A DNA stretch of 64,000 nucleotides, from assembly GCF_018139145.2 (NCBI RefSeq), contig NC_059473.1, forward strand, positions 69,298,707 to 69,362,706, given 5' to 3'. Shown here piece after piece: positions 28,927 to 42,572 of this stretch. A program made the position numbers and the translations under genes. The notes beneath the pieces are model-generated. The model saw nothing but the letters and a program-made list of their open reading frames with translations, had not been told where the DNA came from and did not search any database. The DNA comes from Gymnogyps californianus. Taxonomy: Eukaryota; Chordata; Aves; Accipitriformes; Cathartidae. Position 1 is the first letter of the stretch. Each line of letters opens with the position of its first letter.

Positions 28927-31900
28927 CTGAGAAATACAACAGAAGCAAGGCTGAATCTACTTTCCATTACACAAATGGGTGAAAATTTCTGAGGTTACTT
29001 AATTTCCACTGACCCTATGTAAGGAAAATGGGGACCATAGATATGGGCATACTTTGAAATATCCAGATTTTAATAATGTATTTCACTTCGGCCACTTTGA
29101 GGTCTAGATGGCCATGTATATGTCAATACCCATAACTGTCTAACAGCAACAACACTTAGACAGAACTCCAGTGTTTTACAACTGATTTTCTGCCTTAATC
29201 TGAGTAGGATTAGTTTACCACAGTAAAATATACTATCACCACCATAATTCTACCTGGAGTCCTAACATCTACATTTTGTAGTTGGTATGCAACACTTGGC
29301 ATCTAAATACGATGGGGCATGTTTGCTCTTTTGCGGATCCATCCATTCCAAAAAACTTTTAAGTTGCACATTCTTTCCCCTTTTTAAGCTGCATGCTAAT
29401 ACCATAAAGTTAACTAAGCAGGCTTTCCAAGCTATTGCACAACTGAGCTGCACATCCACTTGAAAAAGCACCGAGCAGTTTACATACTTGTTTCCATAAG
29501 GCATCTAAAGGAGTACTTCTAAGGAGACAAATTATACCTGGCACTGCACAGGTGTGCTGGAATGGAAAGGCATAAGGTGTCCTCTCCCCAAAGCACATTC
29601 ACACAGCGAGCAACATGAAAATAGCTGAAAGCGTGAGGAAGCCCTCCCCCACCATTTCTTTGCCCCATACAGCAGCAATAGTACTGACAATAGTGAAGCA
29701 CTTCTTTTTGCCTGTTCAGGAAAGCGGCACCTCTCACAGCACCTCTGTAATCGTGTCACAGATGACACGCTGCACCTACCTACCCCACCCCTCTCTGCTA
29801 CCTATAGGGTATAAAAGTCTTCCAGCATCCAGTAAAACACAAACGCATTATTTTCCTCAAAGTTCTACACTTTAAACTGTGTTTAAAATAGATTACTTTT
29901 TTTTTTCCTTTTTAAGGTTAGATTTATTTCGTGGTTTCCCATTGGATGGGGGCGGGCAGAAATACAGCTAGTCCCATTTCACTTTCTGGACACCATTTAC
30001 CAGAATAACTGGCCAGTATTCAGCTGCAGGTTTAAACAAAGGCTGAAGATCCACCTTATACATGGAGGCCACGAGTCTTCATGATTCTCTTTTTTTTTTT
30101 TTTTTTTTTATGAAAGCTTAGCCTGAGCAAGCCCACCTTCTGGGGCAAACCAATTCTTACAACATCACCAAGCCGTTCCCATCCCGGCAATCATCATCTC
30201 GCTCTTCTTCCTTCCTTGTATTGTGTGAGCAACCCCACAGAGCCACATCACAGCTGAAACAGTTTGGATAGGACTTCCCTTTCCTACAAGCTGAAGGGAC
30301 AGAGTCATTCAGATCCCCATCCTACACCCCCGAGCTGATACACCACCATTCCTATGAAATCAGGAAGCAAACCAACTAAACCAGAGAGGCACCTGCCTTT
30401 GCTGCTATTCGTATCATGTCATTGGTAGAAAACAATACACAATGGCATCAGCATGACTAGGCTTGAGAAAGTTAAACTTTGCCCCTTCGATTTTCCACTA
30501 CACTATCCAATATAGTTTGTACTATACTTAATAAAAACACCACTGGGGAAAAAAGCCCACAGAAGGGGAAAGGTACTTTTATTATTATTTCAATCTGATA
30601 TTCCTTATAATAGAGACATGTGCAGTTTTGTAAGTGCACTACAGTCTACTAGCAAGCTCGTAAGGAAGTGGGATAGCTTTAGAAATTTCTTTATCTTTTC
30701 ATGAAATTGTAATCTAGGAAGTGCACAGCCTTTCTCACAATTAAGTAAATAAACAGGAGCAACTGTACATCCCAACAAGCTTGTCAATGAAAATATACAC
30801 CGATCTTAAATTGAAGCAGTAAGGTAGCTACTAACATAAATGTGGACTCTAAGCCATTTCAGGTTCCATTCGAAATCTGGCTCAAACTACTGTTAAACTT
30901 CTGACCTTCTGCACTGAAATCCATAACGTTTTCTTGTCTACAGGTAAAGTCTTGAATTTGGTTTTCATCCTAATTTTTTCCTATTTCACTTACATTAAGC
31001 AACTGCTCTCACAAGGCTTACTTACCTATACAATAAATGTATGTGTGCCGTAACAGAAAGACATATATTTAAGAACTGTCTATTCAACAGGAATGCTGTT
31101 ATTTTTATGTTCACGTTAACTTCCAAATAGAATTCATTTCTTTGCCTTTACCAAAAATTTTTCAAGCACTTAAAAATGGACTCAAAAGCTAAATAGCCTC
31201 TTCATCACCAGACAAATTTGTCCCTTTTTCTATACTAGAAAAAGTCATAGGTATTTGGCTAATAAAATCCTACAGACAAGGATTTTTTAATATAATTCGT
31301 AAAGAAAGTATTAAAAAAAGATAAGAGAAACATAAGTGCAAGCAGCTAAAGCATACTGAAAGACAGATAAACCAGCGTAACCGGGTGGGTAAGTAATGCC
31401 CTTTTTCACCAGTTTAAATTCTTTTGAAGAAATTACATCCCTTACAACTCTTAATCATTTTGACAATGTACTTACATCCTGGCCATGTAAGATACGTACT
31501 TTCCTCGAGCCTGGCTGCTTTAGACAGCAGGAAGCAAGATATTTGTACAAGAAGAAGAGAGGAATGAAGGGCCAAGAGGCCCCAGAGCAGTTGGAAGAAC
31601 AGTTGTTCTGAGTGGAGAAACAGAGGAACAGGGCAGAGGTGAGCTGAAGGCCTTCCCAACCCCCATTTAACTCCTTCATTTCTCTGTTTGGGCAATTAAA
31701 ACCCAACAGTTCAGTTTACAACTCATTTCACTTTAAAATCACTGGACTGACTCCATACCTGTGCCTGGTAGCTCCTGGGAACAGCTGGTGGGAGCAGTGG
31801 GAGGGAAGGCACACGGCAGACGATCTCCTCATGGCTCAGCCTGCCTATGGTCCCCAATGCCAACACCACAAACCTACTAGTGAGGTGCAACACTTTGGCT

Positions 31901-32442
31901 ATGGGAGGCAGCTGATAAGGAGAGGTTCTGCTTCACAGAAATGCTGAATTTTCAAAATTAGATTTCAACCCAAGCTAAAACAAAACCGGTTCTCCTTCAT
32001 CTCCTGCTGCAATTTCACATTCATAGGAAGTCTTTAGCCTTCAAAATCAGCTTTACTATCAACACCAACAAATTCATGGCACCACTGTGGGACTTGCCAT
32101 TTACCCTCACCCCTTGCTACCAATATCAACAATTTCATGACACTGTTTATCCTCACCCCAGGAATTCAGGCTTACCCCCATTAGCAAAATCCTTCCTGCA
32201 ACTGTTCAAAGGTGACACCACCTTTTCTATTCCCAACATCTCTGATCCTACAGATCAGAGTTTTAACGGAAATCTTCTTAGCTATAAGAACAGCCACTCC
32301 TTCCCTTTCACTCCACAGCAGCATGGCTAAGAAACAACAGCCCTGTATTCCAGCTCTACATCTGGCAAAGACTTATCCAAACAAGAGGAAGTCATACCTA
32401 TCCATGTAGAGTAAGCTTGCAGCTACTTCTACACAGGGAACA

Positions 32443-32470
32443 AACATACCACACAAAATGGTGGTATGTT
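32443..32470. other. Perfect 10-bp inverted repeat with 8-base loop
   Basis: AACATACCAC (32443-32452) and GTGGTATGTT (32461-32470) are exact reverse complements separated by 8 bases. The stem is in RNF217 intron 1. It is too short for a microRNA precursor, and its role is unknown. Confidence 0.85.
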
Positions 32471-35400
32471 GACAGAGTATCTAGGCCTACACACACTAGG
32501 ACAACTACGCAGTATTATCATTCAAGAACATTGCTCAAAACTAGTTTTCTTTAAAAAGAATTTAAAAGTATTTCCAGCAATGCTTGATTTTGTAAAACTT
32601 TGTTCCAAACTTAAGTTTTGGCCCAAACTGGATCCATCAACAAGCATTCAAGCATGACTAAAAGCCAGGTGTATGCCTAGTCAACTTTAAAGACTAATGC
32701 TTACAATCTTAAAGGTATTTGTGTGTCATTCTGAAGTGTGACAGTAACCCTTGGACAGCTGGCTATGCAGCAGCATTTCGGCACTGGCACTGCATACAAC
32801 ATGTCAGGAGAACAGGACTTTCAGAAGCTGTTTGCTGAAAAAGACAATGAAGAAGTTGAGGTGCTCCTGCAGCTTACAGACTGCTCACAGCTGATGGACC
32901 AGGTCTATCTGCCACAGCCACCGCCTGCTCCTCCTCCTTCTACTCAGGAACGTAGCCACCTTATAGTGGCAAAGGTGGCTGGTTTGGTTTAGAAAGCCTG
33001 TAATCTAGCAGGTAATATATGCTCTTCTCCTCCTGCACCTCTCTCCCTCCTTTGGAAACTTCTGTGTTCTTGCAACATCAGCTGGAGGGTGGTCGCTCAC
33101 CCTGCCACCACCTCCTGGTAGCCAGTCTGCAGCCGTCCTAGCAACTCACTGAGCATGTTTTTGGATTAATAACCCTTGCAAACACAGACCTTCTCCCGCA
33201 CTGAATGACAGCGGCCCTTCTGAGCTCTGGTTTGACTCAGGGCACAAGCAGCTCATTAACCATCAGATGATTCAGCACTTGGTGCCTACCTTTCTGTTGG
33301 CTGGTTTTCATCAGCAACCAGACTACAGCTTTGAAGGTGTATCATTTATATGATACCATCAGACACCTGAAGAGGCACACAGGTGTCAAGTCCCTCCGGC
33401 TCCAAGCCGGTACTAGTTTTAGGCAATACAGCCTACTCCTAAATTCTCCTCTTTGCTACGTGGCTTTATAATCACATTCCCCACAAAAATCCCGACTGTA
33501 ACAGTCTGCTGCTTTTTTCTCCAGGTCTTTCAGAAGGAGATCATGCACAGAAAAGAAAGGGGTCAAAAACAAGATCTCAGGTCACAGAGAGAGGAAGACT
33601 GGCAAGAGGTCCCAGGCAGAGGGATGACGATCTCTACATTTCATGCTCAGGAGAGCAGAGCAGGATTTTAGTCCCACCAAAACCAACCATGCACAAAATG
33701 CTGTTGGATGCGGCCCCTCCCCACCCCCAACAATCCTTTCCGATTTACTCACGGCCACTAATCTCATTAGAGTTCCTATAATTAAAGCACCATAATATCT
33801 GATCGAGAATATAGTATGCTGTTTAAATTAACTCAAAGTCCTTTAATATAAGAATGCCTGCTCCAAGAAAATTACAAGATTTACAAAATAAAGCATCACT
33901 AATGAGCAAAGGATCAGAACTGGATTATCAAGTTTCCTAATTTGCATGTAGAAAAAGCAGGCAGCCAAATCACCAAGGTTTCTATAAAACTTTTACAGCC
34001 ACTTTATAGGAAGAGTGAAACAAGTATAGATACAATTATATATACATAGCTTCAAATATTTATTAGAGAACATATTGTACTTTATAGATGTTAGGAAACA
34101 GCAAATGTTATTTTGGTCTAGTCAATAGTTGCTAAAAACTGAGGAGTGAGATTGCTGTTCTGAATAGCACTTGTCAGGTTTACAGATTAGGGAGATGAGA
34201 AAACACATATAAATCTTAGCCTCTTTACCAGTCAGGGATGAGTTAAATATAAAAACCTAGTTAAACTTTAGGTCTTCTCCCTCTCAAGTCAAAATTCTTC
34301 CCATACCTATTTGTTTATTTTTAAAGAAAATTTCCAAACAAACCCCACCCCAGACACACAAATGGACAAAAACCAAAAGCAGGCGCAAATACTCCCTCTG
34401 ACTCAGACATACAAGCAGCCAGGAGAGGTTAGGAAGTGAATCACTCATTTAGCAAACCTATGCGTGCACACAGTTTCTGGAATAACCCGGGTTTGGTGCC
34501 ACGTTAAATGGAGAGGAAGATGGGAAGTGAAGGAGATGTGAATGCAATATTACATCTGTGAGACTGAGTGCCCCAGTTCTTCCCCTCCTTGTCCCCAGTT
34601 TGTATGCTGGATGCACAAGCATAGAAGCCCACAGCTCCAGCCGAAGGGGAAACAATTCTTCCAGCCTTCTGACCCTGACCTCACTCAGCACATACCTGAG
34701 AGCCCACAGAGATGGCCTCCGTGAGCACTATGGTCCTGGAAGAGCACTGACATTTCAAACATTCACACTCTTCAGCCTCATCCGTTTTACATTCGTGATT
34801 AAGCATAACAACAAAGAACAGCTTTGGGCTGCGCTGATTCCTGGACATGGGGCTTGTTGGGACCTGATCAGGCTCTGTGGGACCCACACCAGGTCCTGAG
34901 GTGCAAGAGCCACAACCTCTTTCATGCTAACCCATCACCCATACCTACCCCCCTCAATTTCTCTGGGTCCATGAGAATAAAGTAATAGAAATTTTTTTGT
35001 GAATGGTAGATAAACTGCTTGTAGTGAGGCCCTGAAAAGCCCTGAGGGGTCTGCAAGGATTAGGCCAGGAGAAGGAACAGCTAAATTGAGGCAGAGGTAA
35101 AGTTACGCAATTTACCAAAAGTCAAGCTCCAGATCAGCCTGGGCACTCCAGGCTTGCCTGCTAAGCTTCTGCTCCAGCCATTAAATCTTTGAAAAGGATT
35201 ATGCAGCAAGGTGCTGGTGATAAGAAAGACTGGATTTGACCTCTAAGGACCTTCAGATGCGACATTCCTAAATCAATCACCCTCATTTTCCAGCATGCTG
35301 GTAACACTACTAGAGAACTCTGCAGTTGGAGTATTTTCATCTGGATAATCTTCTCAACAATGCCTAGAACTTCAGTTGATTCTCTGATCTATAAAGGGCT

Positions 35401-37395
35401 CCAAGGCAGAAGTTTTGATGCTGTTATATGTTTGCATAGAAGAGGGCAGAGTGCATTAACAGGGTTTTTACTTTGCTACGCCATTAAGCATCATTTCAGA
35501 AATCACAATGAAACCATCATCAAGAATCCAGCTTTCTTCAGCAGGAAAACACACACAGACATTAAAGGCAACATGAATTATTTTAAGTGTTATACTTCTG
35601 CCAACATACTCCACATTTTCAGCATGAAAGACCACTCCTCCAGAGACTTAGAGCCAGCCAGTGTCCTCTCAAACAAAGGGCACAGATTGCTACTTCTCTG
35701 ACAAGGAAACCAGATCTAAACAATGCATATTGCTGCTTGGGGTTTTGTTTTTCAGTTTTTGTTTGTTTTCAATTTCAGGTACATTCCTAAATCAAGCTGA
35801 CTGTATCCAAACTGAAAATCTGTTAAAATTTTCAAACAGCTTTTCAACGTTTACTCCTTTTGAACTTTTGGTACATTTTCTTTTGAGACTTAGCACTTCG
35901 TGTAGCAAAGAAAAAAGACGAAAGGCGACTTTATTTTTATCCTATACTGCCTTTTCACTCATCCTTCCCAGAAATTCCTCTAATGTAACTGACATGGAGA
36001 AGTCTTTTCTCTCTCCTCAGGATGAGTCACAGGGTCCTTGCACAGCACAAAGGAAAGATACATCACTTCTTGTTCTTCTCAAAGAAACATAATTTTCATT
36101 TCTTTTAAAAAATGGAAGATAGGGGAAGAACACATTGGACTTATTTGAGGGTATTTTCTTTCCTTTTTCCCTGAACAAATTTACCAAGCAACTAAAATTC
36201 TGCCTCGTCACAACAGCATGTGTAACAACGTGCCCACAGAAGTGCTCTGTGAATCTCCCTCCTCAAGATCACTATCCCTGCTGCAGACATCCCCTCCTCC
36301 ACATCTGTATCCCTGCCCCACCTTTTATGTACAGGAGTAAGTACCCATATGGCTACCTGCGAAGCAGACCTTTTAATAGCTGCTGGGATAAGCTTTGCAA
36401 AGTGCTCAGCAATAGTAGCAGCTTCCTTGAAGAGGGCATCCCTGCATACGTATCCAACAGCTGGCCAATGCTAAACCCACTTCATGGGGCATATAGCTGG
36501 CTGGCCTGGGAACCAGGTGTTTCAGCCACCAAGCTGCCAGATCATCCTCCGAGAGTCCAGCCTAAACTAGGCAGAAGAATTCTTTGGTATGGCTTTAGCT
36601 ACCAGATCACATAACTTCCATTAGATCACTGTAAGCTGCAGGCACCTGCAGAAGCTAGACAGGACCACCCTGACATCACACTACTTTGCAATCTCCAGCT
36701 TCAAAGCAAGACAATATTCTGACATGCCCCCAGTGGCAAATACGAAGGTGGCACAAACGTGCACTGGCAATATACTCTAAAAACTTACTGAGGGTTTTCA
36801 GTCCACCACTTAACTATGAACCAAACCACTCTGGGCTCTGTGCACAAAGTCTTGAGAAGGCTTATTAAGTGTTCCTGAGTTTCAGTGTTACAAGAGACAT
36901 ACAAAACACAACTCTGCTTCTCCTATCCATCAGTTCCCATGTTAAGCCCTTCCCTGTTATCTAAACATAACGAAGGTGGTCCATAAAAACACTAGTGAGT
37001 TTACTATTAGCCAGAACAAACGCTACCAGCACTAGTAAATGCTACATAGGCTACCAATGAAGTGAAGCTGGCTGCTTCACTTCAGCCAGCACGTGCAATT
37101 TCCAAGCAGTGAAATGTTCCCTGGTCAGAACAGCCCGACAACTATTTATAGTGCGTGGGGGTAGCTGTAGCTATGCATCCCATCCCTATGCACGCAGCCC
37201 AGTGGGAGCACAGACTGCCCCAGCACAGCTCCCAGCCCCAATAGGTGTAAAAATTCATTCTACCACCACACCAGCACCTCTCCAACGAGCACATCACAAA
37301 AGTTTCTGTTGAATAAGAACACAAAGGTGGTAACCAAAGGGTTTATTTGGTTTTGTTTTTCCCCACATACCCATACTTCTCCCATTCCTCTTTGG

Positions 37396-37560
37396 GTTTA
37401 GGGCATGCCTACACTAGCAGCAGAAACAATGCACAAGTGTGTTGTGATGCTAAACTAGCTACTAAAAGCACTAGCGAAGACAGAGCTTTGCTTTCAAGCT
37501 GCCGATTTCGGTTTGAAACAGCAGTTCTGACTGACAAAACAGCGATGAAGATATAAGCAG
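37396..37560. mobile_element. Possible relic of an ancient nonautonomous DNA transposon
   Basis: TTAGGGCATGCCTACACTAG (from about 37398) and AGCACTAGCGAAGACAGAGC resemble the ends and internal motifs of hAT- or Harbinger-like MITEs that I recall from turtle and archosaur genomes. I could not pair the two termini or find a target-site duplication, so this is a weak call. Confidence 0.3.
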
Positions 37561-37729
37561 CCTATACCTGAGTAGCTATCTACCCAGGATAGAAGAGTTG
37601 TTGTTTTGGGCATTTTTTCCCCTAAGTTCTTGTTTACTGTTGTAACTGTGATTCTTCACGAATAGTCACACAGACTCGCCCCCCATTTTAATCTTACATA
37701 ATTGGCGTAATACCAAACGCGATGTATTC

Positions 37730-39640
37730 TCAGCAGAACAGGCCGAGCGGCTGCACCGAACACCCGCACGCACAAGCGGCAGCACAGGCGCCGAGCGGTG
37801 CGGGGGGTTTCGGGATGGCAGCCAAAATCCCCAGCCCCTAACTCCAGGAGTCGCCTCAGAAGCGGCTGCTAACGCTCCCAAACTCCGTTCCTTATCATTC
37901 TTTGCTCTCCTCTTTAAAGGAAACTGGTGCCAGCCACGTAACAGCAAGAGTCTGACAATTCAAAGAGAAAATCCTTTAGAAGATGGGAAGAGCCTGAAAA
38001 CACAAAAGCGACCAACCCGACAGGCTGCGTAACAACGCGCAAACACTTCGGGAACAAACGGTCATTAAATCAGCAGCTCAGACGCAGGCGGCTGCCAAGC
38101 GCGTTCCGTACGGGATGGGAAAGGTTCCTACGCCACGCCACGCCACCCCACCCGAGCTCAACTCGCCAGGGGCGCAAGCCGCGGAGCTGGGCCCGGAGCG
38201 ATGCTCAAGCCCGCGACCCGCGCTGCCGGCGCCTCACGCCCAGCAGCCAGCAGCAGCACGGCGGGCTGGAGCTGCGACCGCACCGCCTAACAGTCTTCCC
38301 CCTCAGCACAACTTAGCAGCGCCTGCCGGGCCGTACCTGGGAGCTGAGGTACCGCTTGAGGCACTCCTCGCACACCGCCTTCTTGCAGCAGGACAGGGGC
38401 TTGATGGGCTTCTCCTCCAGGCACACGCGGCAGCTCAGCACCAGCAGCGGCCCGAACTCCCCCGCGATCAGCCCGGAGAAGGGCTCGGGCAGCAGGTACA
38501 AGTCCACCACCTCGATGTCGCCGCCCGCCGCCACCCCGCGCCGCGCCGGGGGCTGCCCCACGCCTGGGCCGCCGCGGGGGGAGGCGGGGGCCGCCACCGG
38601 CCGGTCGTTCTCCACGCAGTAGACGGTGCAGTACACGTGCCGCCGGGGGGGGCGGCGGCGGCCGTTGCCCCCCTCCGGCTCCGGCCCCTCCTCCGCCAGG
38701 GCCGCCGGCTCCCCCGCGGCCGGCGGCTGCTCCGGCCCGGCTGCCGCCTCCGCCTCCTCCTCTTCGGCCCCTCGCCGCTCGGGGCTGGCGGCGGGCGGCG
38801 GCTCCCCGCTTCGCCCCGGCCCGGCCGCCCCGCCACCCGGGGCCGCCTCTCGCGGCAGAGGCGGCTCGCCCGGGCCGGGCTCCCGCGGGCCCCCGGCCGG
38901 GCTCGGCGGCGCGGCGGCGGCGGCCGCCCGCGGGGCGCTCAACGAGCTCTGCTGCTCCCCCATCGCCGCCCGCCGCCGCCGCCGCTTCTTCCCATCCAGC
39001 CGCCTCCCGGCCCCGCTTCTGCTTCCGGGTCCCGAGCCCCGCGCGCCGCGGCCCGCTGCCCCGAGTCCCGCGCCGCCCGCCCGCGGGCGCCGGCCGCCGC
39101 CGCCCGGCCTCCTCCCTGCGGGGCTGCGGGCGCGGGGGAGGGAGCGGCGGCAGCGGCGGGTGCCGCTCAGGTCAGCGCCGCCCGCGGGGTCTCGGCCGGA
39201 GCCCGACCCCCATGCCGGGGAGGACGCGGGCAGCCGCCCCTGGTGCCGCGGGGCAGCGCGCCCGGCCGCGCCTGGCAGCCGCCCCGGCCCGCCCTACGCG
39301 TGTCACCGCCCCCTGCCTGCGGCGGCCGCCCCACCGGGCGCGCCCGCCTCCCCCTGCCTGCCTGCCCGCCGCCTGCCTCCACCCCGCTCTGACGCAGCGC
39401 TCCTTGGCCTCGCCCCTCATTCAACCGTAAACACCGCGTGCCTGCCCGCCCCAGCCCCGCCCCGCCCCGGCCTCGCGCGTTTCCCTGCGCCCCGGGTCGC
39501 CCCCGCCGCCGTGTGCCGGTACCTGGGGCCGGGCTGGCCCCCTGCCCCTCGGCCCCTTCTCTCCTCCCGCTGTGGGGGCAGCGTTTACCACCGCTCCCCT
39601 GAGGTCTTCTGCTCGAAAGCACGGGGAGCGGAGTAAGAGG
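37730..39640 (-). promoter_or_regulatory. RNF217: CpG island promoter and 5' UTR region of RNF217
   Basis: GC and CpG content rise sharply from about 37730 and fall back to background near 39640; the surroundings are AT-rich and CpG-poor. The island covers exon 1, the start of intron 1 and several hundred bases upstream of the start codon. A cluster of GC boxes (CCCCGCCCC-type Sp1/KLF sites) lies near 39445-39470, and no TATA box is evident. This is typical of a dispersed-start CpG promoter. The exact transcription start and 5' UTR limit cannot be read from sequence. Such islands often drive divergent transcripts, and human has an antisense lncRNA at RNF217, but I could not define one here. 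Confidence 0.85.
38337..38963 (-). CDS. RNF217: RNF217 exon 1 (N-terminal coding part, residues 1-209)
   Basis: This is the first coding exon of probable E3 ubiquitin-protein ligase RNF217, an RBR (RING1-IBR-RING2) enzyme; the family passes ubiquitin through a RING2 cysteine. It encodes 209 residues. Residues 1-107 are low-complexity Ala/Pro/Gly/Glu sequence. Residues 110-117 (VYCTVYCV) match a conserved N-terminal block that I recall from mammalian RNF217. RING1 begins at C178-R-V-C181 and continues through C192, C193, C198 and C201. The start codon has G at -3 and +4, and its first residues (MGEQQS) resemble the mammalian start. The exon ends in phase 0 after codon 209 (Gln), at a GTACGG donor at 38336-38331. 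The N-terminal half looks shorter than I remember in human and is extremely GC-rich. Identity comes from memory of the family, but RING1 joins exon 2 in frame, so I am confident. Confidence 0.95.
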
Positions 39641-40466
39641 GGGCGTTGGGAAGCAAACACCCGTTTAAATTTCATAACGCCTTTATGCGCCGAGAGTAGC
39701 GTCTCCTGAACACACTGTGAGCATCCAGTGAAAAACCATCCCCAAAGAAAACAAATCGTAGCGAGCAGAAGCAGCGCCGCTGTAAGAGCTACCCGCTAAA
39801 ACCAGGCGATACGGCGACAGTCACAAAAACAATTTAAAGAAATAAAAACAGGTGGATCCACATGGGTCCCAAATGGTGTCTGGTTGGTCGGGTACTCGCG
39901 ATTAAGGGGATTAGAGGAACGTCTGCGCGTTCTGCTCTGAGAGTCTGCCAGGATGCCTGTGCCTCTGCTTGAAGACGGTATCTTCAGATCATCATCAGTT
40001 ACATCATCACACAGGGCAGATGTCATGGAGCTGATCCTGCAGCAACTGAGTCACTTAACAGGGACTGTGCAGTTTCCATCCCGAACTTCGTCTAGAGCGT
40101 TAATCAGAAGTTAATCAGTTGCTCTGCTTGAGAGGGCATGGGGCTGGGCTAACCAGAGTAAGGGGAGGAGGAGGTCTGCAAGTGGGGAGATGACGGTGGG
40201 GGATACCAGGGGTGGCTGCGTGCTGTCACCTCAACCCCAGTGAGGTCACTAGCTCAGGCTCACGCAGGACCCCTAGGACCCGGAGCAGCTCCACGCGTTT
40301 TGTCTGGCTCCGTGCTTGAGCTCAGCAGCCCTCCGGCCGGCCCAGAGCATGTGGGGTGTCGAGGACACTGGATGGGGCCAGCCCAGCTTTGGAGGGCCCT
40401 GGGCAGCACTGAAGTATGTGTGCGCTCTGGAGAGGAGCTGAGCCTCCCAGAAAGCCACCCGGGCAG

Positions 40467-40520
40467 CCTGCCCTGCCCTGCCCTGCCCTGCCCTGCCCTG
40501 CCCTGCCCTGCCCTGCCCTG
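40467..40520. repeat. (CCCTG)n pentanucleotide array
   Basis: Ten perfect CCCTG units occupy 40471-40520, preceded by a partial unit at 40467. The array is in all-frame-open sequence, which creates artificial Pro/Ala/Leu/Cys reading frames on both strands. Its perfection suggests that it is polymorphic. Confidence 0.97.
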
Positions 40521-42280
40521 CTGAAGGCTGGAAATGGAGGACCCCCCAGGCTCTCTGTGTGGCAAATGGCTTGGGGGCTCTTCGGCTTGAAAATGCTCTA
40601 TTTCTTCCAGACCCAAGCTGACCTGAAAGTCAGCGTGAATGAATTTGTGCCATGTCAGACTGTAGTTACCCCCTGCAGGAAAATCATATAGCGGAATTAC
40701 GGAAATACGGTCCTGGGGAATTCAGGACGACAATGCTAATTGCTGGGCTGAGGGGAAGCGTTAGGCAAATACGAGTTACAGAATTGCCCATGCCCTACCA
40801 GCCTATGGACTGAGGACAGTTCAGTGGTCTGTGCCGGGCCGTGGGTCCTGCTGGTCCCGACTGTGAACAGTGGGCAAACATGCCGGCCCCAGCTGCCCCC
40901 GGTGCCCCCCATCCTGCCCTGCTTCTGGCTGGGATGGTGGGACCAGCCCTGGCTGATGAGGTCCTGCCTGGCAGCCCCCGAGGGGGCCCCGCCACTCTGC
41001 AACATGGCTCCTTGACATGTATACTTTGCAACAAGTCTTTGCCATATTCTGGATATATTCTCTCAGGCATATTAAAAAAGTATGAAATTATATAGTAGTA
41101 GACAGAAAGAAATATTGGGCTGAGGTAAACATAACAGGACCTGCTAGTACGTACTGACTGCCTTTCCCACCATGCCTTCACACAGATTCATATTCGAACG
41201 ACCTCAAGGAAGAAGAATTTTCAAAAAAAGACCACCCTAACCCCCCACAAGCCCCCAACAATCTGACAAAATAGGATGCTGCGTTGCATGGCACTCGCTT
41301 ACTCCCCAAGAGAGCTGGTGAGAGAACAAGCGGTCAGCGAGGGATGCTGGTTCTGTTGCTCAGTGCACTGCTGGTAGGTGCCTGGGTGCGTGAAGCAGGA
41401 GCCCGTACAGGGCTGAACGCGTGGTTCCCAAACAGGCTGCTCTGCTGGCTGACTGACAGCCTACATGATGTATCTTAGGATGGCTGTTGCCCAGGTTTTG
41501 AGAAACCATGAGTCAGATTTGCATCCAGAATGACCTTTGCTAAAACCTTCTTGTTTTAAAATACGATTTTAGATCCACACATTTTACACTCTCTGTAAAG
41601 CATGTCTAGACTTTAAATAAAACCTTATGGGAGATATTAAAAAGATAGCAGCACTACTGGATTTGCATAAGATAACAGATTAAAATAAATTATCCTACAG
41701 AGATAAACCTTTTTCTTGCCAAACTGTTTGGTTTATGAGAACTTCATCGTGTTTGAGCACAGTTGTGTGGAACTGAGTCTAGTTGCGTGAAAGATTACTT
41801 TTCTCACTGTGATGTAATGCCAAGTCAAACTCTACAGAGATTCACACATTTGAGCTCTGCAAATGATGTATGAGGAAGCAGCTGGCAGGGCATTCATTCT
41901 CTGTGAGGGATCCCCAATTTTGGAAAGGTCTATCCACCATCGTCCACAAGAACCTGGATTTGCTTACGTCCGGGAATGCAGCAAAATCCGTCATTTTTTT
42001 CTTCTTTGTTAAAACTATTGAAGGGTTTGGTTTGGATAGGTATATTTACAGGTGGTCCTTTTGCTCATGCCTGATTTTTAAATTCCACAGCTGAGATCCA
42101 GGGCAGGCACTTGTATTTTCAAACCATAAATGTAATTGACTGCCACAGTTCTGGTGATACCTGAATTTAGGGTTGGTTTTTTTTATTCACACTGAACAAA
42201 GAAGTTGTGGTGGCTATTGCACCAATGAATTCAATTTTTCCCAATTTGTAAAATTTTACAAAGTATTGCCTGAGAATTTC

Positions 42281-42338
42281 CATCCTTCCTTATTTTCCCT
42301 CAGTTCCTTCTTTCCTCCCTTCCTTTCTTTCCTTTAGT
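42281..42338. repeat. Polypyrimidine (CTTC-rich) low-complexity tract
   Basis: The tract is nearly all C and T on the plus strand, built of CCTT and TTCC steps with few interruptions. A similar tract lies at about 58579-58620. Confidence 0.8.
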
Positions 42339-42523
42339 CAAAGAGCACAAGCTTACACAAAACTTCAGCAAAAGAAAGTACTAGGCTATGCAGCGTATAA
42401 GCAAACTGCAGAATTCATTACTACGCACAATCACTGAAGCAGTTCTATAGTGAATTTGAAAACTGATTGGATACTTTTAGCAATACAGCAGAGCTAAAGC
42501 AGGCTGTGCTGTCTGTACCAGCT

Positions 42524-42572
42524 ATGTATATACATCTATATATATCTGTGTATGTGTGTATACACATACATA
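42524..42572. repeat. TA/TG-rich microsatellite-like tract
   Basis: The stretch is made of alternating TA, TG and CA steps, and its right half around TGTGTATACACA is palindromic. It is imperfect, so it is probably an old dinucleotide repeat. Confidence 0.8.

Larger units (their letters stand above)
4536..38336 (-). other. RNF217: RNF217 intron 1 (33.8 kb)
   Basis: The intron is bounded by the GT donor at 38336-38335 and the AG acceptor at 4537-4536, both in phase 0. It is AT-rich, and its stop-limited reading frames are short and unlike known proteins. The only clear mobile element inside is the minus-strand solo LTR at 19440-20047. Simple sequence includes a C-rich run at about 7820-7841 and T runs at 21724-21740 and 30090-30109. 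I saw no additional exon of RNF217 and no nested gene. Confidence 0.9.

Noticed and set aside
32738..32992. 84-codon plus-strand reading frame with an acidic and proline-rich look
   Set aside because: The proline run is local composition. No homologue was recognised, and the sequence downstream has no continuing frame.
36135..36614. 159-codon plus-strand reading frame in RNF217 intron 1
   Set aside because: No recognisable family, no splice or promoter context, and it lies inside an intron on the opposite strand. Consistent with chance.
38115..39392. 425-codon plus-strand reading frame across the RNF217 first exon
   Set aside because: It is antisense to exon 1 and created by the stop-poor CpG island. 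The translation is Arg/Pro/Ala low complexity with no domain. The overlapping frame at 38626-39636 is rejected for the same reason.
40240..40691. Open frames across the CCCTG array on both strands
   Set aside because: A 5-base repeat without stops opens every frame. The products are repeat artefacts.
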